Positions 1 to 8,180 of a stretch of DNA of 64,000 bases are shown here, piece by piece (positions within the stretch are counted from its first letter, which is position 1; the number at the start of each line of letters is the position of its first letter). The stretch comes from CAVTWS01 sp964390555. Lineage in GTDB: Bacteria > Actinomycetota > Acidimicrobiia > Acidimicrobiales > SHLQ01. The stretch covers positions 1 to 64,000 of the forward strand of contig CAYMJU010000086.1 in the NCBI GenBank assembly GCA_964390555.1. Direction: 5' to 3'. Below the pieces are notes generated by a model. It saw only the letters and a list, made by a program, of their open reading frames with translations, ran no database searches and had not been told where the DNA came from. The position numbers and the translations under genes are program-made.

Positions 1-402
1 GCTGTGCGCCAACGCCGAATCGTGCCCGGCGAGCACAGCCTTCTCGTCGGCGTTCAGGCCCCGAACCGCGGCGTTGAGCGCCTGAACGTTCTCGGGATGC
101 GCAACACCGGAACACGCCGCGGCGCCGACCTTGGGAAACGCTGCCGCGAGGTCGGCCTGCTCGGCCAACGTTTTGGCGGCACGAGCCGACACCGCCCCGC
201 CCGCGCCGAGCACATCCTGAGCTGCGGGACCTGTGCCTGATGCCTCCAACGCGGAGGCGGCCGCCGCGATGCGGGCCTTGTGGCCGGCGAGGTACCGCTC
301 GGCACGACCGACGACGCGGACCAGATCACGGAGTTGCGCGGCGTCGCACAACGCCACGTCGGCGGCGTCGAGTTCGCGCTCTGCGTCGGCCAGCACACCC
401 AT
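1..402 (-). CDS. DUF222 / 13E12-type protein, N-terminal part (runs off window)
   Basis: A minus-strand frame opens with ATG at 402 and stays open to base 1, giving 134 residues beginning MGVLADAERELDAADVALCD. The helical, Ala/Leu-rich stretch with a segment like RVVGRAERYLAGHKARIA is typical of the N-terminal DUF222 domain of actinobacterial 13E12-repeat proteins. These usually carry a C-terminal HNH nuclease domain, which would lie outside the window. Such proteins occur in multiple copies in actinobacterial genomes and their role is unsettled. The upstream 250 bp holds a palindrome (465-478) and a short repeat also found at 1902. The frame choice rests on protein-like composition and the family resemblance; the nuclease domain is inferred, not seen. 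Confidence 0.7.
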   Translation of the reverse strand, partial: MGVLADAERELDAADVALCDAAQLRDLVRVVGRAERYLAGHKARIAAAASALEASGTGPAAQDVLGAGGAVSARAAKTLAEQADLAAAFPKVGAAACSGVAHPENVQALNAAVRGLNADEKAVLAGHDSALAHS

Positions 403-430
403 GACACGACCCTACCCAGGGGGTATGACA

Positions 431-470
431 CTGCTTGCTGGCGGTGTCGGTCCGAGGACCTCGACTGTCG
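431..470. repeat. Short imperfect repeat, copy 1 (with 1902-1944)
   Basis: About 32 bases beginning CTGCTTGCTGGCGGT match 1902-1944 with four mismatches. This copy overlaps the start of a perfect 14-bp palindrome (CTGTCGGCCGACAG, 465-478) in the leader of the DUF222 gene. It could be promoter sequence shared between DUF222-type loci, or a remnant of a second locus. Confidence 0.4.
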
Positions 471-654
471 GCCGACAGCGGGATCCGCCCAGACGCGGCC
501 ACGCGCGACTGCCCGCCCACGGCCAGCCCGTCACAGGGCGCGGTCGCACCTCGGGTTGAAGGCGCGCCATGCTTCGCCGTATATCGAGTGGTCGCGTCAC
601 GTGCGCCGATGAGCGGTGTCGAGCGCACTCGTCCCGGGCAATCAGAGCGTGCTC

Positions 655-825
655 ATGGCGACGTACGTTCTGATTCACGGCGCCGGTGACGTCGGCTGGT
701 ATTGGCACCTCCTGGAGGCCGAGTTCCGGGCCCGGGGTCACGACACGGTCGCGCCGAACCTTCCGTGCGAGGACGCCGCCGCCGCACTGCCCGAGGATGC
801 GAACGCCGTGATCGACGCAGTCGGC
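655..825 (+). pseudogene. alpha/beta-hydrolase N-terminal remnant
   Basis: From ATG 655 the frame reads 57 residues starting MATYVLIHGAGDVGWYWHLL. This is the classic first strand and HG oxyanion segment of alpha/beta-hydrolases, followed by the usual ARGHDTVAPNLPCED stretch. After about residue 57 the similarity stops. The frame then runs into sequence antisense to the FMN reductase gene, which ends at 855. There is no nucleophile-elbow Ser or catalytic His, so the protein would be non-functional. I read it as the 5' stub of an esterase/hydrolase gene truncated by a rearrangement near 826. A short independent peptide is possible but unlikely. Confidence 0.5.
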
Positions 826-854
826 ATCACTCGACGGACCAAACCACCGACCAG

Positions 855-1511
855 TTACGACGACTCGGCGAGGCCGTGGAAGCGGCGGATCGTGTGGTCG
901 AGGCGGCGGCCGATGCGCTCGGCGGTGCGACGGTTCGCAGGGTCGAGAAACGTCCCGTCGTCGTCGAAGAGGTCGTCGGCCACGTAGAAGATGTCGTTGC
1001 CGGGAACCACGATCGCGCCGAGTGTCGTGAGCAGGCGGGTGAGTTCGGCTAAGGCGCCGTGTCCGTTGCCTTCGAGGCAGACGCAGGACCTGGCGACCAG
1101 CTTGTACGTGAAGTTGTCGAGCGGTGCTTCGCCGGGCGCGAGCCGGGTCAGCCAGTCGATCAGGTTCTTGAGCATGCCAGGTATCGAGCCGCCGTACTCC
1201 GGCGTGGCGACCAGCCAACCGTCGGCCCACCGGATGTGCTCCTTGAGCAGCAGAAGGTGCTCGGGAAGCGGCACGTCGTGCGGCGGGCCGATCCGTCCCC
1301 CTTCGTCGAAGAGGCGGTGCGGATCACTGTTCTTGGCGTCGAACAGATCGGCGTCGAGCACTGGCACGGGGTAGTCCTTGAGGTCGACGAAGCGCACCTC
1401 CGCGCCGGCAAGCTCAGCACCCGTAGCCATGGCCCGTGCCAGCTTCTTGTTGCTCGAGTCGGTCCGAAGGCTGCCGGCGAAGGCGATGATGCGCGGAGAC
1501 CTGGGCTGCAT
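855..1511 (-). CDS. NADPH-dependent FMN reductase family protein
   Basis: 218 residues from ATG 1511. The flavodoxin-like fold of the NAD(P)H:FMN reductase family is visible: strand IIAFAGSL and phosphate-binding loop GSLRTDSSN (residues 13-21), then TPEYGGSIPG (103-112), the family signature that contacts the flavin, and KNLIDW just after it. Members reduce FMN or quinones with NAD(P)H in the cytosol, and some supply reduced flavin to monooxygenases. It stands alone, convergent with the truncated hydrolase and separated from the CoA-transferase gene by 474 bp. No partner monooxygenase is adjacent, so its physiological electron acceptor is open. Length is normal for the family. Confidence 0.85.
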   Translation of the reverse strand: MQPRSPRIIAFAGSLRTDSSNKKLARAMATGAELAGAEVRFVDLKDYPVPVLDADLFDAKNSDPHRLFDEGGRIGPPHDVPLPEHLLLLKEHIRWADGWLVATPEYGGSIPGMLKNLIDWLTRLAPGEAPLDNFTYKLVARSCVCLEGNGHGALAELTRLLTTLGAIVVPGNDIFYVADDLFDDDGTFLDPANRRTAERIGRRLDHTIRRFHGLAESS

Positions 1512-1985
1512 GAGGCGGTGAGGCTAGCCGGGTGCGGGGCACTCACACTTCGGTAACGAAACCGGGTCGGATAGACGCACGGCACCGACGTGACATGGCC
1601 CGAAAAGTGTCCCCGCACGAGGAGGCAACTCACGCGCGCTCGAGATAACGCGTCCGCGAAGTAGCTCGATGGCCTCGTCGACTACATCGAAGACACCCTC
1701 AACCCTGCTTGAGACAAGTGCCGTTCTGGGCGCCCAGCATCAGCATGGACAAGCGGCCACCACATCACACCACTTCGGCCGGAGTCGCAGCGGTTCCGAC
1801 CGCTGCATCGTGCCGGTTGTCGGGCGGATGGTGGACGTCGGGCCGTACGCGTGTGCCTTCCATCTTGAGCGGGATGGTGACCGAGAGGCCCCACCGCCGC
1901 CCTGCTTGCTGGCGGTCTCGGTCCGACGACCTCCACCGGGTCGGTCGAGCTCGCGTCGACGCCACCGACTCGCCGACGGTCGTGG
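1512..1985. other. Intergenic region, no convincing gene
   Basis: I see no complete gene here. At about 1669-1711 one plus frame reads DGLVDYIEDTLNPA followed by a stop, right after another stop. This could be the last codons of a degraded gene but is too short to identify. Bases 1902-1944 repeat a segment found at 431-470. The first part should contain the promoter of the FMN reductase gene. With the hydrolase stub at 655 it suggests a rearranged stretch. Confidence 0.4.
1902..1944. repeat. Short imperfect repeat, copy 2 (with 431-470)
   Basis: Matches the leader of the DUF222 gene at 431-470 over about 32 bases with four mismatches. No DUF222 coding sequence follows it here, so it may be a leftover of a lost locus. 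Confidence 0.4.
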
Positions 1986-4490
1986 TCAGCGGGCGACGGT
2001 GGTTGACGGTTCCGGGGCCAGAACCACGACACCGTCAGCCCCGAGCCGGTCGATCTCGTCGTCGGTGTACCCCACGCCGGTAAGGATCGCTCGCGTGTGC
2101 TCGCCCAGCTCGCAGAACGCTGGGGCGAGGCTCGGCGTCTCGGAGAACGAGAGCACGGGGGCGTATCGGTGGTAGGTGCCGTCGAGCGCCGGGTGCGACG
2201 CCTCGGTCATCATCCCGATGGCCGTGGCCTGCGGGTCCTCGTAGAGGAAGGCGAAGTGGCTCCGCTCGTCGGCGACGATGCAGCCCACGCCGGCTTCGCC
2301 GAGGCGCTGCTCCCACGCCGAGGCGGTGTCGCCGAGGAACACTGGCGCCAACTCGGCCTCGAGCGCCTCGCGGTTGCCGAGGCGCGCCGCGGCGGTCGCG
2401 AACCGGAGATCGGTGGTGAGCTCGGCGCGATCGAGGGTGGCGCAGAGCCGACCGAAGGCGGCGTCGTCGTCGGCCACGAGCATGATCCAGTGGGGATCGG
2501 GGTTGGCGTGGGGTCCGAGCGCGCCGGGCACGGCGGCCGAGGCGCACTCGTACAGCCGGTGGGTGGCTCCGATGCCGAACTGGCGGGGATCGACGGCCGG
2601 CCGCCCGGGCTTGCCCTCGTAGGCGAACGCCTCCTCGAAGTTGAGGTAGATGTTGGAAACGATCATCCAGGACTCGACGTCTTGCGCCAGACCGGTGCGG
2701 TGGCGAGCGAACAGGCCGAGCATCGCCGCCGCGGCGTGGCCGAGGGCCGCGACCGGATCGGCCCCGCTCTCGCGCAGCGGCGGATTCCCCTCGCCGGTCT
2801 GGTAGGCGGTCTGGCCGGCGAATGCGGCGATCACCGGGTCGATCGCGGGCTGGCGGGCATAGGGACCGGCCGAGCCGTACGACGCGGCGTAGTGGTACAC
2901 GATGTCGGGGTTCACGGCTCGCAGCGAGGCGGCGTCGATCCCGAGGTTCTCGGGAACCATGCCCCGGAAGTTGTGGATGAACATGTCGGCGCCGGCGACG
3001 AGCCGGTGCAGGATCCCGCGGCCCCGCTCGTCTTTGAGGTCGAGCGCGATCGACTCCTTGCCCTGCATCGCCCGCACCATGTTGTTGTGGCCGAGCGCGG
3101 CCACAGGATCGCCGCCACCCCGGCCGAGCAGGCGGTACGGATCGCCCTGCACCGGTTCGATCTTGATCACCCGGGCGCCGAGCTCGGCGAGCAGCGCCGT
3201 GGCAAAGGGGGTGGCGTAGTAGTAGCCGGCTTCGACGATCGTGATGCCGTCGAGGGGACCGCAGAGCGAGGTCCGGGTCGGCGGGGGTGCGACCACCGGC
3301 CGCACCTCGGCACCGAGGACCGCGGCGGTGTGCTCACCGGGTGTGGGAGCCGGACCGCGCACGTCGGCGGGGGCTCCGGGGATCCGCGCCAACGGCCCGA
3401 TCTGACGCATGGCGCCGACCCGCGGGTCGGTGAGCTCCACGACCAGCCCGGTCGAGGTCACCTGGGGGTGGACGAGCGCCTCTTGCGTGGTCTGGATGAC
3501 GTCGGCGCAGACGTTGCCGTTGGCGAGGTACGCCTCCATCCACTCGCCGGCGGTGCGCTCCTTCATGCGGGCCTGTAGATGCGTGACGAGCTCGACCTTG
3601 GCGTCGTCGTCGGGGAAGCGGGTCGGGGCGCCTTTGAAACGGTCGTCGTCCCAGATCCACCCGAATCCGATGGCCTCGATCCAGGCGGGGAAGAAGTGCG
3701 GCTCGGACAGCGAGTGCATGATCCAGCGGCCATCGCGGCACTTCACGAGCATCCCGGTGAGGGTCACCTCGCGAGGGTCGCGGTGGTGGGCCAGCGGGTT
3801 GATCGCGTCGGACACGGTCTCGGTCGACGCCGTGCGGTCGAGGGGCAGCTCCTCGCCCTCGCGCAGCAGCCACCGCACCTGCGGGTTCTGCCGGCAGCTG
3901 AGCGCCTGCAACATGTTGGTGTCGACTCGCTGGCCGCGGCCGGTGAGGTCGCGGGCGCGCAGCGCGGCGAGCACGCCCTGCACGGCGAGCAGGCCAGCGA
4001 AGTAGGTGCCGTCGGGGCACGACCGGTAGATCGGCCGCCGACCGTCGCGCTCCCAGCCCGGCTGGTCTCGGAAGATGCCGGCCTTGGCCATCACGCGCGA
4101 GTCGGCCGGCTCCACGCCCGAATAGGGGCCGGTGCGTCCGAATCCCGTTATCTCGCACACGACCAGCGCGGGGTTCAGCGAGGAGAGCTGGTCGTAGCCG
4201 AGGCCGCGCCGTCGGGCCTCGCCCGGGGGATCGTCGTTTACAACCACGTCGAAGCCGGGAACCAAGCGGTGCATCTCGGCTCGACCCCGCGATGATGCGA
4301 GGTCGAGGGTGATGCTCTTCTTGCCCCGTTGAAGGAGCAGGTATGCCGGCATCTCGGCGAGTGGATCATGTCCGGGGAACTCGACCCGGACGACCTCGGC
4401 CCCGAAGTCGGCGAGCACCATGGTGGCCAGGGACCCAGCCGCCCTCCGGCTGCAGTCGAGCACTCGGATGCCAGCGCACGCGCCCGGCAT
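1986..4490 (-). CDS. Tandem-fused class III (CaiB/BaiF) CoA-transferase
   Basis: 834 residues from ATG 4490, preceded by a Shine-Dalgarno-like GGAAAGGGA. The open frame continues upstream across the divergent promoter, but only from MPGACAGIRVLDCS does it look like protein. Two CaiB/BaiF domains follow each other. Domain 1 (about 1-400) has RVLDCSRRAAGSLATMVLAD and the GKKSITLDL segment; domain 2 (about 425-830) has ITIVEAGYYYATPFATALLAE and GKESIALDL. Asp residues lie near the expected nucleophile positions (CPDGTYF, GADPVAAL). Single-domain relatives are about 400 residues and work as dimers, so this is a natural tandem fusion. It transfers CoA between carboxylic acids. It is divergent from the acyl-CoA dehydrogenase operon across an 81-bp region holding a putative operator. 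Confidence 0.88.
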   Translation of the reverse strand: MPGACAGIRVLDCSRRAAGSLATMVLADFGAEVVRVEFPGHDPLAEMPAYLLLQRGKKSITLDLASSRGRAEMHRLVPGFDVVVNDDPPGEARRRGLGYDQLSSLNPALVVCEITGFGRTGPYSGVEPADSRVMAKAGIFRDQPGWERDGRRPIYRSCPDGTYFAGLLAVQGVLAALRARDLTGRGQRVDTNMLQALSCRQNPQVRWLLREGEELPLDRTASTETVSDAINPLAHHRDPREVTLTGMLVKCRDGRWIMHSLSEPHFFPAWIEAIGFGWIWDDDRFKGAPTRFPDDDAKVELVTHLQARMKERTAGEWMEAYLANGNVCADVIQTTQEALVHPQVTSTGLVVELTDPRVGAMRQIGPLARIPGAPADVRGPAPTPGEHTAAVLGAEVRPVVAPPPTRTSLCGPLDGITIVEAGYYYATPFATALLAELGARVIKIEPVQGDPYRLLGRGGGDPVAALGHNNMVRAMQGKESIALDLKDERGRGILHRLVAGADMFIHNFRGMVPENLGIDAASLRAVNPDIVYHYAASYGSAGPYARQPAIDPVIAAFAGQTAYQTGEGNPPLRESGADPVAALGHAAAAMLGLFARHRTGLAQDVESWMIVSNIYLNFEEAFAYEGKPGRPAVDPRQFGIGATHRLYECASAAVPGALGPHANPDPHWIMLVADDDAAFGRLCATLDRAELTTDLRFATAAARLGNREALEAELAPVFLGDTASAWEQRLGEAGVGCIVADERSHFAFLYEDPQATAIGMMTEASHPALDGTYHRYAPVLSFSETPSLAPAFCELGEHTRAILTGVGYTDDEIDRLGADGVVVLAPEPSTTVAR

Positions 4491-4541
4491 GTGTTCCCTT
4501 TCCGTCGACCTTTCGCCATCGTAGGACGGCGTCTTGTGAAA

Positions 4542-4557
4542 TGACAGTCGTCTGACA
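4542..4557. promoter_or_regulatory. Putative TetR-type operator (TGACA-N6-TGACA)
   Basis: TGACAGTCGTCTGACA lies between the divergent CoA-transferase (start 4490) and acyl-CoA dehydrogenase (start 4572). It shares TGACAGTCG with the near-perfect palindrome at 18187 and matches it at 13 of 16 bases. A -10-like TATTGT follows at 4559-4564, 8 bp before the GTG, which would suit a leaderless transcript repressed from this site. Confidence 0.45.
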
Positions 4558-4571
4558 GTATTGTCCGGAGC

Positions 4572-5762
4572 GTGATCGAACCGGGGGGAACGCTCGAGGC
4601 ATTGCGGCACGAGGTTCGCAGCTGGTGCGCGGCGCACGTGCCGACAGACTGGCGTGAGCGCCAACGGGGCCTGGCGCACCACGAGCTCGTCGAGTTCGTG
4701 CGCTGGTGGGGCGGCGAGCTCCGCCAAGCCGGGTTGCTGGCCCCGCACTGGCCGGCCGAGTGGGGCGGTGGGTTCTCGATCGCCGAGCAGATCGTCATCG
4801 CCGAGGAGTTGACGCGCGGCGGAGCGCCGCGCAACGCCTTGTTCCACGTCGCTGTGTTCAACGTGGGGCCAACGCTCGTGCACAACGGCACACCCGAGCA
4901 GCAACAGCGCTACCTCCCCGGCATCTGGAGCGGTGAGGTGTGGTGTCAGGGCTACTCCGAACCCGACGCCGGCTCGGACCTGGCCAGCCTCCAGACACGG
5001 GCCGTTCGCGACGGCGACGATTTCGTCGTGACCGGCCAGAAGGTGTGGACGAGCTGGGCCAATGACGCCGACTGGTGCATGCTGCTGGCGCGTACCGACC
5101 CCGACGCGACCAAGCACAAGGGCATCAGCTGCCTCATCGTCGACATGCGATCGCCGGGCATCGAGGTCCGGCCCATCACCCAGGCCTGGGGTCCGGCCGA
5201 CTTCAACGAGATGTTCTTCGACGAGGTTCGGGTCCCGGCCGCGAACCTCATCGGAGCCGAGAACCACGGTTGGGGAGTGGCCCAGGGCACCCTCGCGGCC
5301 GAGCGCGCCATCTCGATCCTGGAGATGACCGAGCGGATCCAGCGCAACGGCATCGAGCAAGCCGTCGCCGACGCCGCCGGCTGGATCCTTGACGACGGCC
5401 GACGCGCCATCGACGATCCGGCGGTCCGCGAGGCGCTGGCCGAGAGCTACGCCGAGATCCAGGTGCTGCGACACGTGTTGAACCAGATGATCGACGGCGT
5501 GATCCGCGGCGACGACGTCAGCGCGACGGCCTCGATCATCAAGGTCTTCTACACGGACGTGTTGTACAAGTTCACCAAGCGGGTCACCGGCTTGCAGGGC
5601 GTGGCCGGCCAGATCGACCAACCCGTTCTGGCCTGCGCCGGATGGGAGACGGGATTCTGGATGAACGACTACATCCACTCGTTCGGTTGGTTGATCGGTG
5701 GGGGCACCAACGAGATCCAGCGCAACGTGATCGGCGAGCGCATGCTCGGGCTGCCGCGGTAG
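4572..5762 (+). CDS. Acyl-CoA dehydrogenase, FadE type (first of an adjacent pair)
   Basis: 396 residues from GTG 4572. It has the FAD/substrate motif SEPDAGSDLASL (about 130-141), QKVWTSWA just after it, and the C-terminal GGGTNEIQRNVIGERMLGLPR region (about 375-396). It oxidises an acyl-CoA to the 2,3-enoyl-CoA with FAD, passing electrons to ETF. The next gene, 8 bp downstream, is a second acyl-CoA dehydrogenase lacking this C-terminal motif. In mycobacterial steroid side-chain catabolism such adjacent pairs (ChsE1/E2 type) form heterotetramers, and the pairing here suggests the same. No Shine-Dalgarno is obvious, consistent with a leaderless start close to a TATTGT box. Confidence 0.88.
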   Translation: MIEPGGTLEALRHEVRSWCAAHVPTDWRERQRGLAHHELVEFVRWWGGELRQAGLLAPHWPAEWGGGFSIAEQIVIAEELTRGGAPRNALFHVAVFNVGPTLVHNGTPEQQQRYLPGIWSGEVWCQGYSEPDAGSDLASLQTRAVRDGDDFVVTGQKVWTSWANDADWCMLLARTDPDATKHKGISCLIVDMRSPGIEVRPITQAWGPADFNEMFFDEVRVPAANLIGAENHGWGVAQGTLAAERAISILEMTERIQRNGIEQAVADAAGWILDDGRRAIDDPAVREALAESYAEIQVLRHVLNQMIDGVIRGDDVSATASIIKVFYTDVLYKFTKRVTGLQGVAGQIDQPVLACAGWETGFWMNDYIHSFGWLIGGGTNEIQRNVIGERMLGLPR

Positions 5763-5770
5763 GAGGCACC

Positions 5771-6928
5771 GTGGGACTGAGCACCGACGAACGCGACGAC
5801 CTGCGGGCCACCGCTCGCTCCCTGCTCGGACGCGAGTCCTCATCCCCGGCGGTACGGGCCGTGATCGAGGCCGAACCCGGCTACGACGCCGGGTTGTGGG
5901 ACACCATGGTCGAGCTCGGCTGGACGGGCATCCACGTCGCCGAGAGCCACGGCGGTGCCGGCTGCGGCTTCGGCGACCTCGCCGTCGTCCTGCACGAGCT
6001 CGGGCGCGCCATCACGCCGTCGCCCCTGCTCGCCAGCGCGGTGCTCGCAGCCACGGCCCTCGCCCATGCCGCGCACGCCGCCGCCGCCGCACCCCACCTC
6101 GCCGCGCTCGCCACAGGTGAGGCGATTGGCGCCGTGGCCCTGGCCGGCGCCGACGGTTCCTACGAGCCGAGCCGCCTCACCGCCGTGTGGCGTGCCGACG
6201 GCGCATCGGTGCGCCTCGACGGGGTGTCGGGGTTCGTGCTCGACGCCGACGTGGCCTCGGTCATCGTCGTCGCGGCGCGCGACGCGACCGGTGCCCCGGC
6301 CATGGTGATCGCCGATCCGCGATCGCCGAGGATCCGCGTCGAACCGACGCCATCGGTCGACCAGACCCGCCGCATGTTTCGCGTGTCGTTCGACGACGTG
6401 GCCGTTCCGGCCGGCCAGCTGCTGTGCGAGCCCGGCCCCGATGCCCATCGCCTCATCGGGCTGGTGCTCGCCGCCGGCGTGGTCGCGGCCAGCTGCGACG
6501 CGGCCGGGGTGGCCGAGCACGTGCTCGAGATCACGGTGCGCTACGCCACCGAGCGCGTTCAGTTCGGCAAGCCGATCGGCTCGTTCCAGGCGGTCAAGCA
6601 CCACTGCGCCAACATGGCCATCGCCGTCGAGTCGAGCCGCGCCGCCAGCCGAGCGGCGGCCGACCAGCTCGACGGCGAGCCGGCCGGGTGGGCCGCCGCG
6701 GCTGCCGTGACCGCGTCGTACGTCGGCCCGGCGTGCGCCGAGGCCTGCGCGCTCGGCCTGCTCGTCCACGGTGGGATCGGCTTCACCTGGGAGCACGACA
6801 TCCACCTGTACCTCAAGCGGGCCAAGCTCGACGAGGTCCTGTTCGGCACGCCGTCGTGGCACCGCCGCCGCCTGGCCGACCTGGCCTTTCCGGCGTTGTT
6901 GGGCCCGGCGTCGGTTACCACGGCCTGA
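5771..6928 (+). CDS. Acyl-CoA dehydrogenase, FadE type (second of the pair)
   Basis: 385 residues from GTG 5771, with AGGAGG at 5761-5766 fixing the start; the preceding gene stops at 5762. RYATERVQFGKPIGSFQ (about 257-273) and HGGIGFTWEHDIHLYLKRAK (about 332-351) mark the partner-type subunit of heteromeric acyl-CoA dehydrogenases. The N-terminal half is Ala-rich and diverged. It probably assembles with the product of 4572-5762 into an alpha2beta2 enzyme acting on a branched or cyclic acyl-CoA. A stand-alone dehydrogenase is the alternative. The P450 gene follows after 14 bp, so the two are co-transcribed. Confidence 0.85.
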   Translation: MGLSTDERDDLRATARSLLGRESSSPAVRAVIEAEPGYDAGLWDTMVELGWTGIHVAESHGGAGCGFGDLAVVLHELGRAITPSPLLASAVLAATALAHAAHAAAAAPHLAALATGEAIGAVALAGADGSYEPSRLTAVWRADGASVRLDGVSGFVLDADVASVIVVAARDATGAPAMVIADPRSPRIRVEPTPSVDQTRRMFRVSFDDVAVPAGQLLCEPGPDAHRLIGLVLAAGVVAASCDAAGVAEHVLEITVRYATERVQFGKPIGSFQAVKHHCANMAIAVESSRAASRAAADQLDGEPAGWAAAAAVTASYVGPACAEACALGLLVHGGIGFTWEHDIHLYLKRAKLDEVLFGTPSWHRRRLADLAFPALLGPASVTTA

Positions 6929-6942
6929 CGAGGAGCCAGCAC

Positions 6943-8136
6943 ATGTCGACACCGACCGCCATCCGCTTCGACCTGTACGACCGGGAGCTGTACGCCTCGC
7001 CGTACGAGACGTTCCGGCGGCTGCGCGACGAGATGCCGCTGTACTACGACGAGGAGCACGACTACTACGTCGTGAGCCGCTTCGACGACGTCGCCCGGGT
7101 GCTGGGCGACAAGCGCCGGTTCATCTCGGGTCAGGGCGCGGTCTTCAGCGTGATCCGCGCCGGCACGCCTATCCCCTCGGGCATGTTCATCTTCGAGGAC
7201 GCACCGCTCCACACGATCCACCGAGCCCTCGTGTCGCGCCTGTTCACCGTGAAAGCGGTGAGCCGGATCGAGCCCCAGATCGAGGCGTTGTTCAACGAGG
7301 TGGCCGAGTCGATCGTGGGTCGGCCCGACTTCGACTTCATGAGCGACTTCGCCCACCGGATGCCGGTGCGGGTGATCGGCATGCTCCTCGGCCTCCCCGA
7401 GAAGGACCACGCCGATCTCCAGGCGACGTTCCACCGGACGATGCACAAGGACAAGTCCCAGGGCGACTACGAGCCCCTCGGCTCGATCGCCGAGACGGCG
7501 CGCTGGTTCCACGAGTACCTCGACTTCCGGGCCGCCCACCCGACCGACGACCTCATGACTCAGTTGCTCAACGTCGAGTTCGACGACGAGACCGGTACCC
7601 GTCGAGTCCTGAGCCGCGACGAACTGCTCCTGTTCCTCACGTTGATCACCGGCGCCGGTGTGGACACCACGGCCACCGCTATCGGCTGGGCCGGGTCGCT
7701 GCTCGCCGAGCACCCCGAGCAACGGGCGATGCTCGCGGACAACCCCGAGCTCATCCCGCACGCGGTCGAGGAGATCCTGCGCTTCGAGCCGCCGGCCTAC
7801 CAGTTCGGGCGGACCCTATCCGAGGACGTGGAGATCCACGGCCATACCGTCCCGAGCGACAGCATCGTGCTCGTGTTGCCCGGATCGGCGAACCGCGACG
7901 ACCGGGTGTTCACTCATGGCGACACGTTCGACGTGACCCGGCCGCCCGGGCAGACCTTCACGTTCTCCTACGGCCCGCACTTCTGCCTCGGCGCGGCGCT
8001 GGCCCGGCTCGAGGTGAAAGTAGCCCTGGAAGCTCTGCTGCCGCGGATCCCGGAGTGGGACGTCGACCACGCCGGAGCGGTGTTGACCGACGGGATCGAC
8101 ACCCGCGGATGGGCGAAGCTCCCCGTGAGGGTCTGA
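6943..8136 (+). CDS. Cytochrome P450
   Basis: 397 residues from ATG 6943, the normal length for a soluble bacterial P450. The I-helix reads GAGVDTTATAIG (about 237-248) with the usual acid-alcohol pair. The ExxR motif is EEILR (about 277), and the heme loop is FSYGPHFCLGAALAR with Cys at about 349. It would hydroxylate an organic substrate using two electrons from a ferredoxin. No ferredoxin or reductase gene is next to it. Lying between acyl-CoA dehydrogenases and an SDR, it probably oxidises the acid, or its CoA ester, degraded by this operon, but the substrate cannot be told from sequence. Confidence 0.92.
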   Translation: MSTPTAIRFDLYDRELYASPYETFRRLRDEMPLYYDEEHDYYVVSRFDDVARVLGDKRRFISGQGAVFSVIRAGTPIPSGMFIFEDAPLHTIHRALVSRLFTVKAVSRIEPQIEALFNEVAESIVGRPDFDFMSDFAHRMPVRVIGMLLGLPEKDHADLQATFHRTMHKDKSQGDYEPLGSIAETARWFHEYLDFRAAHPTDDLMTQLLNVEFDDETGTRRVLSRDELLLFLTLITGAGVDTTATAIGWAGSLLAEHPEQRAMLADNPELIPHAVEEILRFEPPAYQFGRTLSEDVEIHGHTVPSDSIVLVLPGSANRDDRVFTHGDTFDVTRPPGQTFTFSYGPHFCLGAALARLEVKVALEALLPRIPEWDVDHAGAVLTDGIDTRGWAKLPVRV

Positions 8137-8180
8137 TCGAACCCCGGCGCGAGCGAGAACCACGAGAGAGAAGGACCAAC

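Noticed and set aside
412..1230. 272-codon minus-strand frame across the hydrolase stub and FMN reductase
   Set aside because: Arg/Pro/His-rich composition with no motif, and it overlaps a well-supported gene in another frame; a GC-driven shadow.
4491..5843. N-terminal extension of the CoA-transferase to 1285 residues
   Set aside because: It is antisense to the acyl-CoA dehydrogenase and crosses the divergent promoter; protein-like sequence begins only at ATG 4490 with a ribosome site.
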